Below, one piece after another: positions 8,691 through 18,788 of a stretch of DNA of 64,000 nt; position 1 is the stretch's first letter, and each line of letters opens with the position of its first letter. Source of the DNA: JAIXWP01 sp965247015 (lineage in GTDB: Bacteria; Bacteroidota; Bacteroidia; Flavobacteriales_D; Sanyastnellaceae). The position numbers and the translations under genes were made by a program. Location: NCBI GenBank assembly GCA_965247015.1, contig CBDFGG010000004.1:310001-374000 (forward strand). The letters are read 5' to 3'. Under the pieces are notes generated by a model. The model worked only from the letters and a program-made list of their open reading frames with translations, searched no databases and was not told the origin of the DNA.

Positions 8691-9263
8691 ATGAAACGAA
8701 TGTTTACTTACCTCATCGGTGCAATAATTATCCTTTCTAGCTGCAATAATGCTAATACCAACAAAGATGGAAATGCCCCAGCGGCAAATCCTGACGCCGG
8801 TAAAAATCCGAAAGGAAGATTGGAACAGGAATATGAGAAAAATAAGACCGAAGTAAACAACGAATCGGCATTTCTTCTTATGAAAACCACTCCTCAATAT
8901 TCTATTTGGTTTTCATTTATAAAACGCAGCCAATATGGCAAACTAGTCGCCAACAATGCTTACACCATTCTTGCTCCAAGCAATGATATCATCAAGCAAA
9001 TGAATATAGAACTACTTACGAAAGTAAGAAGTGAAAATGGACAAAAAGAACTCGATGCTTTAGTTGCAGATTATATCCTTAAAGAAGATTTTAAAATCGA
9101 AAAAATTGGTGAATTAAAAGAAGTAACTACCATAGCAGGAAAGAAATTATTGGTTCAATCGGGAGCTCAAAATATTGGTGGAGCCATTTACACCATGAAT
9201 CAAATGTTTACACCAATGGGCAGTGTGATCAACCTTTCTGCGATGATGCCTAACGCTCGTTAA
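8691..9263 (+). CDS. Fasciclin (FAS1) domain lipoprotein
   Basis: A 190-residue protein with a lipoprotein signal peptide and lipobox (IILSSC, Cys18), then a low-complexity Asn/Pro linker. The FAS1 domain covers roughly residues 65-185, recognisable by the H1/H2-like segments YGKLVANNAYTILAPSNDII and KKLLVQSGAQNIGGAIY. FAS1 domains mediate adhesion. This one would sit tethered to a membrane, but the partner is unknown. It is divergent from the VCBS protein and followed 40 bases later by a small membrane protein. Confidence 0.75.
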   Translation: MKRMFTYLIGAIIILSSCNNANTNKDGNAPAANPDAGKNPKGRLEQEYEKNKTEVNNESAFLLMKTTPQYSIWFSFIKRSQYGKLVANNAYTILAPSNDIIKQMNIELLTKVRSENGQKELDALVADYILKEDFKIEKIGELKEVTTIAGKKLLVQSGAQNIGGAIYTMNQMFTPMGSVINLSAMMPNAR

Positions 9264-9303
9264 AATAATTCAGGACTTTTCTCGATAGTAATAAAAAAAT
9301 ATT

Positions 9304-9825
9304 ATGCAAAACGCCTTCATCCTTGCTCTTGTCGTATCAGCATTCATCTTGACCTTGGTGCTTGCCTACCGTATGTTTCAATCATGGATTTTCCACAAAG
9401 AAAAAGATTGGGCTTTTCAACTGAAAGCAGAAAACAATAAAGCACTGAGTAGTCTTCGTCTTACTGCTTGCGAGCGTGTCATTATCATGCTAGAGCGCAT
9501 CACACCAACAAGTTTGGTAATGCGTCAAAATGTAAGCGGAAAAACAGCAGGTGCCCTTCAACTAGAGCTTATCAAAAGTATCAGAGAAGAGTTTGAATTG
9601 AATGTGTCTCTTCAAATGTACGTTTCTGAACCAACATGGAACAGCGTGCGCGCAGCAAAAGATGAGGTTATTGAACTCGTTAGAATCGCATTCACCAAAG
9701 TGACTCCCGATAGCCCAGCCATGGAATTGAGTCGTGAAATTTTTCTTCTTGAAGCTCATACAAACAACGGCACTATCAAAGCCGCACTAGCAGCTATTCG
9801 TAGAGAAATCGAATCGCGTTACTAA
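9304..9825 (+). CDS. Single-pass membrane protein of a Bacteroidota-conserved family
   Basis: A 173-residue protein with one N-terminal transmembrane helix (FILALVVSAFILTLVLAYRMF) and a cytoplasmic-looking helical domain. The pattern LRLTACERVIIMLERITPTSL, followed by WNSVRAAKDEVIELV, recurs in a Bacteroidota protein family of this size that has no known function as far as I recall; I cannot name its Pfam number with certainty. Its stop codon shares bases with the stop of hutI on the other strand (CTAA at 9822-9825). No function is proposed. Confidence 0.6.
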   Translation: MQNAFILALVVSAFILTLVLAYRMFQSWIFHKEKDWAFQLKAENNKALSSLRLTACERVIIMLERITPTSLVMRQNVSGKTAGALQLELIKSIREEFELNVSLQMYVSEPTWNSVRAAKDEVIELVRIAFTKVTPDSPAMELSREIFLLEAHTNNGTIKAALAAIRREIESRY

Positions 9826-11072
9826 GCCTTCACAGCTTTTCCATCAAGATACAATTGCTTGATTTTATTGCTTCCAAAATAGTAGGGAATTTCCGCCCAT
9901 TCTTTGATTGGATGTGTGAGAATAAAATGCGCAGGCCTGCCCAATGCAAGGCTGCCGTGTGTTTCTGAAAGTCCCATTGCATAAGCAGCGTTTATCGTTG
10001 ATGCATTCAACGCTTCTTCTGGTGTCATTCCCATGTGAATGCACGCCAAACTCATCACTAAATTCATGTTTCCTGAAGGACAAGATCCTGGATTAAAATC
10101 TGTGGCCAGCGCAAGCGGTAAACCAGCATCTATTATTTGTCTTGCCGGTGTATAAGGAATTTTGATAAAAAGACTACATCCAGGAAGTGCGACGGGCATA
10201 GTATCGCTTCCTTGCAAGGCTTGAATATCTTGTTCTGTCAACACTTCCAAGTGGTCAATGCTCAATGCACCTTCATTCACACTCGCTTGCACTCCACCAA
10301 TAGAGGTAAATTGATTGACGTGAATTTTTGCTTGTAATCCATACTCCTTTCCAGCGCGCATGATTCGAATGGTATCATCGACACTGAAATAATTCGACTC
10401 GCAAAAAACATCGATATAGTCCGCTAATCCTTCTTTTGCCACCACTGGAAGCATATCATTCAAAATTGCATTGACATACTCTTCCTTGCGATCTTTATAA
10501 TTTGCGGGGTACGCGTGTGCTCCTAAAAAAGTTGATTTAATGGTGAGCGGATGTTTCTTTTTCAATTCGGCAATCACTCTTAACATTCTCAACTCACCTT
10601 CCAAGGTAAGTCCATATCCACTTTTAATCTCTACCGCACCGGTTCCCGTTGAGGCAATTTCATTTAAACGATTCCATGCATCCTCAAACAACTGCTCTTC
10701 GCTCAACTCCATCAACTTGTTTGCGGAATTGAGAATCCCGCCTCCTCTTGCAGCGATTTCTTCATACGTGAGACCTTTGATACGGTCGCTGAACTCACCT
10801 GCGCGTGCTGCAGGATAAACAATATGTGTATGGCTATCAACATAGGCAGGAGCTATCCAACCGCCCTCGGCGTCGAGTACCTCTAGGTCTCTCCAATCAG
10901 AAATCCCCGGCCAATCTTCCATTTTTCCATACTCCACCACGAGTCCATCTTCTACAGCTAACCATGCATTATGAATGATTGGCAATGAACCCAAATCCTT
11001 TCCTTTCAATATATGAGGCGCGGTCTCGTAGATCCCCACTAAACCACCGATATTTTTAACCAATAACTTCAT
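9822..11072 (-). CDS. hutI: Imidazolonepropionase
   Basis: A 416-residue amidohydrolase-superfamily enzyme of normal HutI length. The metal site begins with DSHTHIVYPA (His-x-His). Later family landmarks are GTGAVEIKSGYGL, HVNQFTSIGG and ATDFNPGSCPSGNMNLVMSL, with the metal-binding Asp in TDFNPG. It opens the ring of imidazolone-5-propionate to N-formimino-L-glutamate in histidine breakdown. That product is the substrate of the FTCD enzyme encoded at 19448. hutH and hutU are not in the window. It is divergent from aroC. Confidence 0.93.
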   Translation of the reverse strand: MKLLVKNIGGLVGIYETAPHILKGKDLGSLPIIHNAWLAVEDGLVVEYGKMEDWPGISDWRDLEVLDAEGGWIAPAYVDSHTHIVYPAARAGEFSDRIKGLTYEEIAARGGGILNSANKLMELSEEQLFEDAWNRLNEIASTGTGAVEIKSGYGLTLEGELRMLRVIAELKKKHPLTIKSTFLGAHAYPANYKDRKEEYVNAILNDMLPVVAKEGLADYIDVFCESNYFSVDDTIRIMRAGKEYGLQAKIHVNQFTSIGGVQASVNEGALSIDHLEVLTEQDIQALQGSDTMPVALPGCSLFIKIPYTPARQIIDAGLPLALATDFNPGSCPSGNMNLVMSLACIHMGMTPEEALNASTINAAYAMGLSETHGSLALGRPAHFILTHPIKEWAEIPYYFGSNKIKQLYLDGKAVKA

Positions 11073-11114
11073 AGCGGTGCAAGTTATAATGATTTGATCT
11101 AATTGTATTTTGCA

Positions 11115-11145
11115 TTGTTAGATTCTTTGTAAAACACCATCTTTG
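11115..11145 (+). promoter_or_regulatory. Candidate promoter, aroC
   Basis: TTG at 11115-11117 and CATCTTTG at 11138-11145, 20 bases apart, match the Bacteroidota -33/-7 layout with one mismatch in the octamer. The aroC ATG at 11150 is only four bases downstream, so the message would be leaderless or nearly so. Confidence 0.45.
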
Positions 11146-11149
11146 CAAT

Positions 11150-12211
11150 ATGTCAGCAAACACTTTTGGAGAAATATTTCGATTGACCACTTTTGGAGAA
11201 TCTCATGGTCCTGCTATTGGTGGAATCATCGATGGAATGCCTGCAGGAATTGAAATTGAGCTTGCGTTCATACAAGGTCAACTCGACCGAAGAAAACCTG
11301 GGCAAAGTGATATTACCTCTCCAAGAAAAGAATCCGATACGGTAGAAATATTATCCGGCGTTTTTGAGGGAAAATCTACTGGCACTCCTATAGGCTTTAT
11401 CATAAAAAACAAAGACCAACAAAGTGGTGACTACAATCACCTCAAGGATGTATATCGACCTGGACATGCTGATTTCACTTATGAAGCAAAATACGGCACC
11501 CGTGATCATCGCGGCAGCGGCAGAGCTTCAGCTCGCGAAACAGCCTGCCGAGTAGTGGGTGGCGCATTTGCGCAGCTTTTACTCAAAAAAATAAACGTGA
11601 GTGTAACAGGTTTTGTAAGTGCTGTGCACGAAATTCAACTTCCGAATGATTTCGAATTAAACACATCCTTGATTGAACAATCATTGGTCAGATGTCCGGA
11701 TCCAGCGACATCTCAAAAAATGATTGCTTTAATTCAAAAAATGAAAGAAGAGGGAGACAGCGTTGGCGGAGTGGTGACCTGTATCTGTGAAAATGTACCA
11801 GCTGGATGGGGTGAGCCTGTATTTGATAAACTCAACGCCATACTGGCACATGCAATGCTCAGCATCAATGCTGTCAAAGGTTTTGAAGTAGGTGATGGAT
11901 TCGCTGCTACGCGCAAACAGGGAAGTCAGCACAATGACGCTCTTGTAAATGGAATTTATACCAATCACGACGGCGGCATTCAAGGCGGTATTTCTAACGG
12001 ACGCCCCATTCTATTCAATGTTGGTTTCAAACCGGTCAGTACCATTTCAAAACCACAACAAACCTTGAATAAATCTGGAGAAGAAATTACGTTGGAAGCA
12101 AAAGGCAGGCACGACCCTTGCGTGGTGCCGCGTGCTGTGCCGATTGTAGAGTCTATGGCCGCACTTGTACTTGCGGATGCCATGCTACTTCAACAATCGA
12201 AAAAAATATAA
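11150..12211 (+). CDS. aroC: Chorismate synthase
   Basis: A 353-residue protein with all the usual AroC signatures: GESHGPAIGGIIDGMPAGI near the N-terminus, RGSGRASARETACRVVGGA in the centre and RHDPCVVPRAVPIVESMAA near the C-terminus. It makes chorismate from 5-enolpyruvylshikimate 3-phosphate using reduced FMN, the last shared step to aromatic amino acids and folate, in the cytoplasm. It stands alone, 77 bases from divergent hutI. Confidence 0.95.
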   Translation: MSANTFGEIFRLTTFGESHGPAIGGIIDGMPAGIEIELAFIQGQLDRRKPGQSDITSPRKESDTVEILSGVFEGKSTGTPIGFIIKNKDQQSGDYNHLKDVYRPGHADFTYEAKYGTRDHRGSGRASARETACRVVGGAFAQLLLKKINVSVTGFVSAVHEIQLPNDFELNTSLIEQSLVRCPDPATSQKMIALIQKMKEEGDSVGGVVTCICENVPAGWGEPVFDKLNAILAHAMLSINAVKGFEVGDGFAATRKQGSQHNDALVNGIYTNHDGGIQGGISNGRPILFNVGFKPVSTISKPQQTLNKSGEEITLEAKGRHDPCVVPRAVPIVESMAALVLADAMLLQQSKKI

Positions 12212-12290
12212 TTCTCTTTTGATTATTTATAACATATCTCACCATCATACTTCTTATCACTAACTACATTTACAGTATATCACTGATCTC

Positions 12291-15167
12291 ATGAAAAAAG
12301 TTTTGAAATACACCGGCATCACTATCGGAGTGATCTTTCTTCTTCTTCTCATCGCACCTTTTCTTTTCAAAGGAAAAATAGTGGATGCAGTAAAGCAAGC
12401 GGCAAACGACAATCTCAATGCAACGGTAAATTTTGATGACGTGAGTCTATCATTGATCAGAAACTTCCCAAATCTCCGATTGACCATCGACAATTTTTCT
12501 GTAGTAAATAAAGCTCCATTCGATAGCGTTCAACTGGTCAAAATTGAAAGTCTTGTTGCGGTAATCGATATCAAAAGTGTATTTGGAGATCAGATTCAAA
12601 TAAAAAAAATCGGACTTGTAAAACCCAATTTCGACGTTCGTGTATTGGCGGATGGAACTGCAAATTATGACATTGCAATAGCAGATACCACAGCAGTAGA
12701 AGAAGTTCCAGCCGATACAGCGGCGAGCACCTTTAGCATGAAGCTTAAAGAGTACTATATCGAAGATGCAAACATTAGATACGAAGATCTAACGATGCCA
12801 TTCTTGCTTGATCTGAAAGGCTTCGATCATAGTGGTAGCGGTGATTTCACTGCCGATATCTTTACACTTGAAACACTCACGCATGCTGATGCTACAAGCT
12901 TTCACTACGACGGTAGCACTTACATGAATGAAGTAGTCACAGACATCAAAGTGGATCTGGAAATGGATATGAAAAATATGAAGTTTACTTTCTCAAATAA
13001 TGAAATTAAACTCAACGAACTCTACCTCGCGGCCAATGGCTGGGTATCCATGCCTGAAGAAAACATCGATATGGATATCACCTATAATGCGACCAAAACA
13101 GATTTTAAAAATCTTCTTTCCATGGTGCCCGCCGAATTTGCAAAAGACCTCAAAGGTGTTGATGTAAGCGGAAAAATGGGCGTCGATGGATTTGTGAAAG
13201 GCACATACAACGACGACAGCATGCCGAATGTAGGATTAAACTTATTTGTTGAAAATGGTCGATTTAAATACCCTGACCTTCCTAAAAGTGTCGAGAATAT
13301 TCAAATCAAATCATCCATATATGCTGACATGAATGTGATGGACAAGACCACTGTGGATGTAGATAAATTTCATCTAGAGATGGCGAGTAGCCCTGTCGAT
13401 ATGACATTGCACCTTCGCACTCCTGAATCGGATCCGTACATTGATTTCATGTGTAAAGCTTTTGTTGATCTCAACAATGTAAAAGAATTCATTCCATTAG
13501 AAGAGGGTGACAAAGTACACGGACAGATCAAAGCAGATGTGAACTTGAAAGGGAATATGAGCAGCGTGGAAACGGAACAGTATGATAAATTCTATGCGGC
13601 AGGACAAATAGATATTACCAATGTTCTCTTCGACAGCGATTCATTGCCATATGATTTGAATGTAAATAATGCATCCTTCATATTTAATCCAGCCTATTTA
13701 AATCTTGCAGCATTTGATGCCAAAATTGGAAGAAGCGATTTACAAGCCAATGGAAAAATTGACAACTACCTAGCGTACGCATTAAAAGATTCTCTTCTTG
13801 CGGGCGTATTCAATGTCAGCAGTCAATTGATGGACTTGAATGAGTTTATGACAGATGATACAGCTGCGGCAGCGCCTGCAGCAGAGGGACAAGCAGCACC
13901 AGCTGATGAAGCTTCTTCTGAAACACTCGCTCCCATTGAATTGCCTGGCAACATAGATTTTAGTTTGAATGCTTCTTTTGCAAAAATGATATATGACAAA
14001 ACAGAAATCACAAACGTTAAAGGTGGTATTCAGTTAAAGGATAAAATTGCATCACTGAAAAACCTCGGGATGAATGTGCTGGAAGGATCAGTAGTGATGA
14101 CTGGAAATTACAACGCCCAAAATTTAGCCGCACCTAAAATGGATTTCTTGTTTGATATTAAAAACATGGACATCAACAAAGCGGCAAAGGAGTTTAACAC
14201 CATTGATAAACTTGCCCCTATTGCAAAAGCCTGCACTGGTAAATTCAGCACAAAGTTCAACATGAAAAGCTTACTTGGACAAGATATGATGCCAGTGAAT
14301 GCAACAGTAAATGGTGCGGGATCATTGAGCACTAGCGGTGTTCAGATCAAAGACTTTGCTCCATTGGTGAAGCTTGCGGAAAAAATCAATTTGGATAAAT
14401 TGAAAAATCCAAAAGTGGGAGATGTGAATGTATCCTTCAAGATTGTAGATGGCCAAGTGAATGTTGATCCTTTCAATGTGAAGATTGATGACATGCAGGC
14501 AAAAGTTTCTGGATACACGACCCTCGACCAAATCATTGATTACAATGTGGAAATGGACGTGCCCTTCGAAAAATTCCCTTCGAATATTGTTAACCAAGCA
14601 GGAAGCTTCATTGGAGATCTAAATAAAAAATTAGGTACCAACGTGAGTCTAGGAAATAAAGTGAATGTAATAGCACGTATCACTGGTACCATCACCGATC
14701 CGAAAGTGGGTGTCACCAGCAAAGCGCTGGGTGCGGACGCTGTTCAAGACCTCAAAACACAAGCAGTAGAAGCAATAAAAACAGAGATCAAAGAGCAAGC
14801 GACAAACTTGAAAAACGACGCTTTAGAAAAAGCGATTGCAGAGAAAGCAAAACTTGTAGCACAAGCGCAAGAACAAGCCAATAAAATAAAAGCAGAAGCT
14901 GCCGAGGCTGCGAAGAAAGCAAAAGAGCAAGCATACAAATTGGCGGATGATATGGAGAAATCTTATAAAAATCCTCTGGAAAAAGCTGCCAAAAAACTCG
15001 CTGCTGACAAGATGCGTAAGACTGCCGATGAGGCTCACAACAAGTCTATTGATGAAGCCAACAAACGTGCAGATAAACTAGTAGTTGATGCCAGCGCCAA
15101 GGGTGATAAAATGATCCAGGATGCGAATGCTGCTGGCGATAAGCAAATCAATAAAGTTGGAAACTAA
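12291..15167 (+). CDS. AsmA-family protein with long Ala/Lys-rich C-terminal coiled coil
   Basis: A 958-residue protein. An N-terminal transmembrane helix (GITIGVIFLLLLIAPFLF) is followed by the AsmA N-terminal pattern (NLRLTIDNFSVVN, IKIESL-like) and a long beta-strand-rich region, typical of AsmA/TamB-like proteins thought to bridge the envelope and move lipids. An Ala-rich linker occurs near residues 525-545. About the last 145 residues differ in character: they are rich in Ala, Lys, Glu and Gln and should form a continuous helix or coiled coil, an unusual addition for AsmA. The next gene starts one base after its stop. Confidence 0.78.
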   Translation: MKKVLKYTGITIGVIFLLLLIAPFLFKGKIVDAVKQAANDNLNATVNFDDVSLSLIRNFPNLRLTIDNFSVVNKAPFDSVQLVKIESLVAVIDIKSVFGDQIQIKKIGLVKPNFDVRVLADGTANYDIAIADTTAVEEVPADTAASTFSMKLKEYYIEDANIRYEDLTMPFLLDLKGFDHSGSGDFTADIFTLETLTHADATSFHYDGSTYMNEVVTDIKVDLEMDMKNMKFTFSNNEIKLNELYLAANGWVSMPEENIDMDITYNATKTDFKNLLSMVPAEFAKDLKGVDVSGKMGVDGFVKGTYNDDSMPNVGLNLFVENGRFKYPDLPKSVENIQIKSSIYADMNVMDKTTVDVDKFHLEMASSPVDMTLHLRTPESDPYIDFMCKAFVDLNNVKEFIPLEEGDKVHGQIKADVNLKGNMSSVETEQYDKFYAAGQIDITNVLFDSDSLPYDLNVNNASFIFNPAYLNLAAFDAKIGRSDLQANGKIDNYLAYALKDSLLAGVFNVSSQLMDLNEFMTDDTAAAAPAAEGQAAPADEASSETLAPIELPGNIDFSLNASFAKMIYDKTEITNVKGGIQLKDKIASLKNLGMNVLEGSVVMTGNYNAQNLAAPKMDFLFDIKNMDINKAAKEFNTIDKLAPIAKACTGKFSTKFNMKSLLGQDMMPVNATVNGAGSLSTSGVQIKDFAPLVKLAEKINLDKLKNPKVGDVNVSFKIVDGQVNVDPFNVKIDDMQAKVSGYTTLDQIIDYNVEMDVPFEKFPSNIVNQAGSFIGDLNKKLGTNVSLGNKVNVIARITGTITDPKVGVTSKALGADAVQDLKTQAVEAIKTEIKEQATNLKNDALEKAIAEKAKLVAQAQEQANKIKAEAAEAAKKAKEQAYKLADDMEKSYKNPLEKAAKKLAADKMRKTADEAHNKSIDEANKRADKLVVDASAKGDKMIQDANAAGDKQINKVGN

Positions 15168-15168
15168 C

Positions 15169-17076
15169 ATGATTAGATATTTTTTCAAAGTGCCACTTAT
15201 TGTGGCACTTTTTCTTGCATTAACAAATGGTGCAAATGCACAAAAGGATACTCTTTTCTTCCCTCCCTATTCTTATTTTGTAATTGAAAATGAAGAATGG
15301 GTAATAAGAGAGAGTAGCAAGTATGTCAAGCTCAGGAAAAAAGACAATTTGCTTCTGGAGGTTAAAGCGCGCTATCATAAGCCCCTAGGAATGACAGGTC
15401 CTGAGAACTTTCTCGAAAATGCGCAAAAAGCAATGGTTGAGAACGATAAACTAGTTATAGCCTCTTCCACTAAGCTTGACGAAAAAACTTATCTGCTAGA
15501 AATAATTCCGAACATTGATGAATGCTCGGAATTCGAACTCCCCAAAGAATTCTTATCCATTAAGATGTATTTCATCGTTAGATACATCGACTCACAAACT
15601 ATTTGGACTCTGGAACTAGACGATGATCTATACATTTTAATGCAAGCTTTTCCATTAAAAGAACAATTGCTTAAAATTTATTCCTATGCAGAATTCACCT
15701 CTCCTCAAGAAATGGATCGGCTGCTTGGTTATCCTTTGACCGAAAGCAGAATTAACTATGAGGTGAATAAAGAATACCAAAAAGAATACAATCAAAACTA
15801 TAAAGAACTGCTAAAGAAGCGTAAATGCTATGATGATGAATCGCTGCTTGAAACACTAAAAATGTATCATCCTGCCAAGCTTATAGATTCGCTTGCCAGA
15901 TACCAAAAAGACAGCACTCTCGCTAACCTATATGCCCAGAAAAACGCTGAGTCAAGATCTGAAGCAGAAAAACTAAATCTACAAAGACTTGCTGAATTGA
16001 ATTACACCCATTCAGAATACTATTCTCTACTAGAAAAATCTCAAAACTCAGGATTCAGTTTAAATGACTATCTCGCTTTAGCCCTAGGAAATCGCCCTGA
16101 AAGTGGCATATCGCGCTTTCTAGAATTGAGTAATGCAGCTGGACAAGAGATTCGAGATCATGACTACAATTCTATTGTTGCTGAGTTGATCAGAAATGAG
16201 GAAAAACTAGATTCTACTTTTGATTACATTGAAATTTATCGGGTGGATGACTCACTTGGCGTGGTGGTTCTTTTTTCACTTCAAAAACTGCAGTCAAAAA
16301 ATTACTTTATCATTAGAGAAAATGGATCGTACTCCAGAAAATCCTTTTCAACTCCAAATGAATTTCAACGAGGCACGGACGACAAAACGTGGGATGAATT
16401 GAGTCCATATATTCCGAATGACATGCTTAACTTTAGAATGTATTCTAATACGGTTATTCAATACTCGAAACACAAGAACATCCTATTACTATCTTCCAAA
16501 TCCGACAAACCACAATATTATCAGTCTGCTTCGAATTTTGGCAGTGAGTGGAAAAAAATCCCTTCTATGCCAATTGATTCTTCATCCTATTTGATGATCA
16601 GCAGTGAATTTGAAAATACCTCAAGACATGGTTCAATACGATGGGATCAATTCAATAATCAAAATGAAAAGAAACGCCTTGAAAACCTCATTGTTGATTT
16701 AACAGGAAAGACATTTGAAGATCTTTGTGAAAGGGATTCTTTGGGTGTTATTAAGTCAATTGACGATGCCGCTAGATATATTATTAGAGCGAATGTAAAG
16801 CCTGAACACCTGCTGTATACCTCCAATAGCATAGCGGATGTCGATGGTGACAAACAAGACGAACTCGTGCATGTTGCTATTTCCAATGGAAAGATTGTAA
16901 CTCAGAGTATCTTCAAATTGAATAATGGCTTATTAGAAAAAATCCCTGCTAAAAGTTCACTGAAAATTCTTGAGAAGAATACAGCGGTATTGAACGCACT
17001 TCTTATTTCTCAAATAAAAAATCATTCCGAAGAAAAATTAGACGATCCCGAACGATTGTTCGGTTTTGACGATTAA
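15169..17076 (+). CDS. Exported protein of unknown function
   Basis: A 635-residue protein that I do not recognise. A signal peptide ends at GANAQ near residue 24 (MIRYFFKVPLIVALFLALTN), so it is exported. The mature part is charged and mostly helical, with no repeats, no obvious catalytic motif and no T9SS C-terminal domain. Near the C-terminus, SIADVDGDKQDELVHVAI resembles a single FG-GAP-like strand-loop. The ATG at 15169 is chosen because it puts the signal peptide first; the frame runs 16 codons further into the AsmA-like gene. The one-base gap suggests co-transcription with that gene. A bidirectional terminator follows. Confidence 0.7.
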   Translation: MIRYFFKVPLIVALFLALTNGANAQKDTLFFPPYSYFVIENEEWVIRESSKYVKLRKKDNLLLEVKARYHKPLGMTGPENFLENAQKAMVENDKLVIASSTKLDEKTYLLEIIPNIDECSEFELPKEFLSIKMYFIVRYIDSQTIWTLELDDDLYILMQAFPLKEQLLKIYSYAEFTSPQEMDRLLGYPLTESRINYEVNKEYQKEYNQNYKELLKKRKCYDDESLLETLKMYHPAKLIDSLARYQKDSTLANLYAQKNAESRSEAEKLNLQRLAELNYTHSEYYSLLEKSQNSGFSLNDYLALALGNRPESGISRFLELSNAAGQEIRDHDYNSIVAELIRNEEKLDSTFDYIEIYRVDDSLGVVVLFSLQKLQSKNYFIIRENGSYSRKSFSTPNEFQRGTDDKTWDELSPYIPNDMLNFRMYSNTVIQYSKHKNILLLSSKSDKPQYYQSASNFGSEWKKIPSMPIDSSSYLMISSEFENTSRHGSIRWDQFNNQNEKKRLENLIVDLTGKTFEDLCERDSLGVIKSIDDAARYIIRANVKPEHLLYTSNSIADVDGDKQDELVHVAISNGKIVTQSIFKLNNGLLEKIPAKSSLKILEKNTAVLNALLISQIKNHSEEKLDDPERLFGFDD

Positions 17077-17081
17077 AGCAT

Positions 17082-17113
17082 AAAAAAAGCTGCTCCAAAG
17101 AGCAGCTTTTTTT
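17082..17113. terminator. Bidirectional rho-independent terminator
   Basis: A perfect 14-base stem (7 A plus GCTGCTC pairing with GAGCAGC plus 7 T) with loop CAAA lies between the convergent stops of the unknown exported gene and pckA. The A and T runs let it work in both directions. Confidence 0.85.
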
Positions 17114-17135
17114 ATTATACTTTTCTCTATTGCTT

Positions 17136-18749
17136 TTAAACAGTAGCCTTTACACGAGGAGCAGCATTCATGATTTCGTCGTTTGCAAACTCTTTGAACT
17201 TCTCAAAATTATTTACAAACTTCTCTGCAAGCTCATTTGCTTTTGCATCGTATGCTGCCTTATCTGCCCAAGTATTTCTTGGATTCAATAATTCTACAGG
17301 AACATCTGGACACTCTGTTGGCATCGCCAATCCGAACACTTCATGTGTCTCGAAATTTACATTATCCAACTTACCTTCCAATGCTGCAGTGATCATTGCA
17401 CGTGTGTAACGCAATTTCATACGCTCACCAGTGCCATAAGCACCGCCGCTCCAACCGGTATTGATCATCCAAACCTTCGCGCCGCTCTCATCGATTTTCT
17501 TACCCATCATCTCAGCGTATTTCGTTGGATGTAATGGCAAGAAAGGTGCACCAAAACACGCACTGAATGTAGTAGTAGGCTCGGTAATTCCAGCTTCTGT
17601 ACCAGCCACCTTCGCAGTATAACCGCTGATGAATTGATACATCGCTTGACCTTTGGTCAATCTGCTGATTGGAGGTAATACACCGAAAGCATCACACGTC
17701 AAGAAGAAGATATTCTTTGGAATACCGCCCATGCTTGGCTCCATGATGTTATCAATATGATGCAATGGATAGCTTACACGTGTGTTTTCTGTTCTTGTTT
17801 TATCTGCGTAATCAGGAGTAACGCCATCATCTTCAAACCCGATGTTCTCGAGGATGGCTCCAAAACGAATCGCATCATAAATCTGTGGTTCCTTCTCTCT
17901 TGTAAGATCAATGGTTTTAGCATAGCAACCACCCTCAAAGTTGAAGACTGATGTATCCGCCCAACCGTGCTCATCATCTCCAATCAATCGACGATTTGGA
18001 TCAGAGGACAATGTTGTTTTTCCAGTACCTGAAAGTCCGAAGAAAACTGCTGTATCGCCATCCTTTCCAACGTTTGCTGAGCAGTGCATGCTCAGTACGT
18101 TTTTATCTTGTGGCAATACATAATTCAATACAGTGAAAATACCTTTCTTGATTTCCCCTGTGTAGCCGGTTCCACCGATAATGGCCATTTTTCTTTTGAA
18201 ATCAATGACTGCGAAATTATGCTGACGTGTTCCGTCGATTTCTGGATCGGCCATGAAACCTGGTGCACATACTACATGCCAGTCAGGCTGAATCGTTTCT
18301 AATTCTTCTGCAGTTGGTCGCAAAAACATGTTGTATGCAAACATATTGCTCCATGGGAACTCAGTCACAACACGCACATTCATACGATAACGTGGATCTG
18401 CGCATACATAAGCATCACGCACATACACATCACGACCATTCAAATAGGCAGTCATGCGCTGATACAAACGATCAAATTTCGCTGCATCAAAAGGAATATT
18501 GAACTGACTCCACCAAACGGTATTTTCAGTCACCTCATCCTTCACAATAAATTTATCTTTTGGAGATCGACCAGTGAATTCTCCTGTATCAATTGCAAGA
18601 GCTCCCGTGTCTGCCAACATCCCTTGACCGAGATGTAGTGTTTCCTCTACCAATTCCGCTGGAGCTAAGTTCCAGTAAGCGGCAGAAACATTTTTCAAAC
18701 CTAAATAATCAAGATTAGCCCCTTCAGGCTTCCTTCCGAAATGATTCAT
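17136..18749 (-). CDS. pckA: Phosphoenolpyruvate carboxykinase (ATP)
   Basis: A 537-residue enzyme, the normal length for the ATP-dependent form. The P-loop (kinase-1a) is GLSGTGKTTLSSD, followed by LIGDDEHGW (kinase-2), and the N-terminal segment RSPKDKFIVKD is also conserved. It converts oxaloacetate and ATP to phosphoenolpyruvate, the entry to gluconeogenesis, or runs in reverse for anaplerosis. mdh, about 5 kb away, supplies oxaloacetate. I start at 18749, since the 14 codons of upstream open frame lack similarity and include the 5' leader. An exact -7 element lies 39 bases upstream. Confidence 0.95.
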   Translation of the reverse strand: MNHFGRKPEGANLDYLGLKNVSAAYWNLAPAELVEETLHLGQGMLADTGALAIDTGEFTGRSPKDKFIVKDEVTENTVWWSQFNIPFDAAKFDRLYQRMTAYLNGRDVYVRDAYVCADPRYRMNVRVVTEFPWSNMFAYNMFLRPTAEELETIQPDWHVVCAPGFMADPEIDGTRQHNFAVIDFKRKMAIIGGTGYTGEIKKGIFTVLNYVLPQDKNVLSMHCSANVGKDGDTAVFFGLSGTGKTTLSSDPNRRLIGDDEHGWADTSVFNFEGGCYAKTIDLTREKEPQIYDAIRFGAILENIGFEDDGVTPDYADKTRTENTRVSYPLHHIDNIMEPSMGGIPKNIFFLTCDAFGVLPPISRLTKGQAMYQFISGYTAKVAGTEAGITEPTTTFSACFGAPFLPLHPTKYAEMMGKKIDESGAKVWMINTGWSGGAYGTGERMKLRYTRAMITAALEGKLDNVNFETHEVFGLAMPTECPDVPVELLNPRNTWADKAAYDAKANELAEKFVNNFEKFKEFANDEIMNAAPRVKATV

Positions 18750-18788
18750 TGTTTTTTGTTTGGTTCGACTATCATTGAGTACGAGCTG

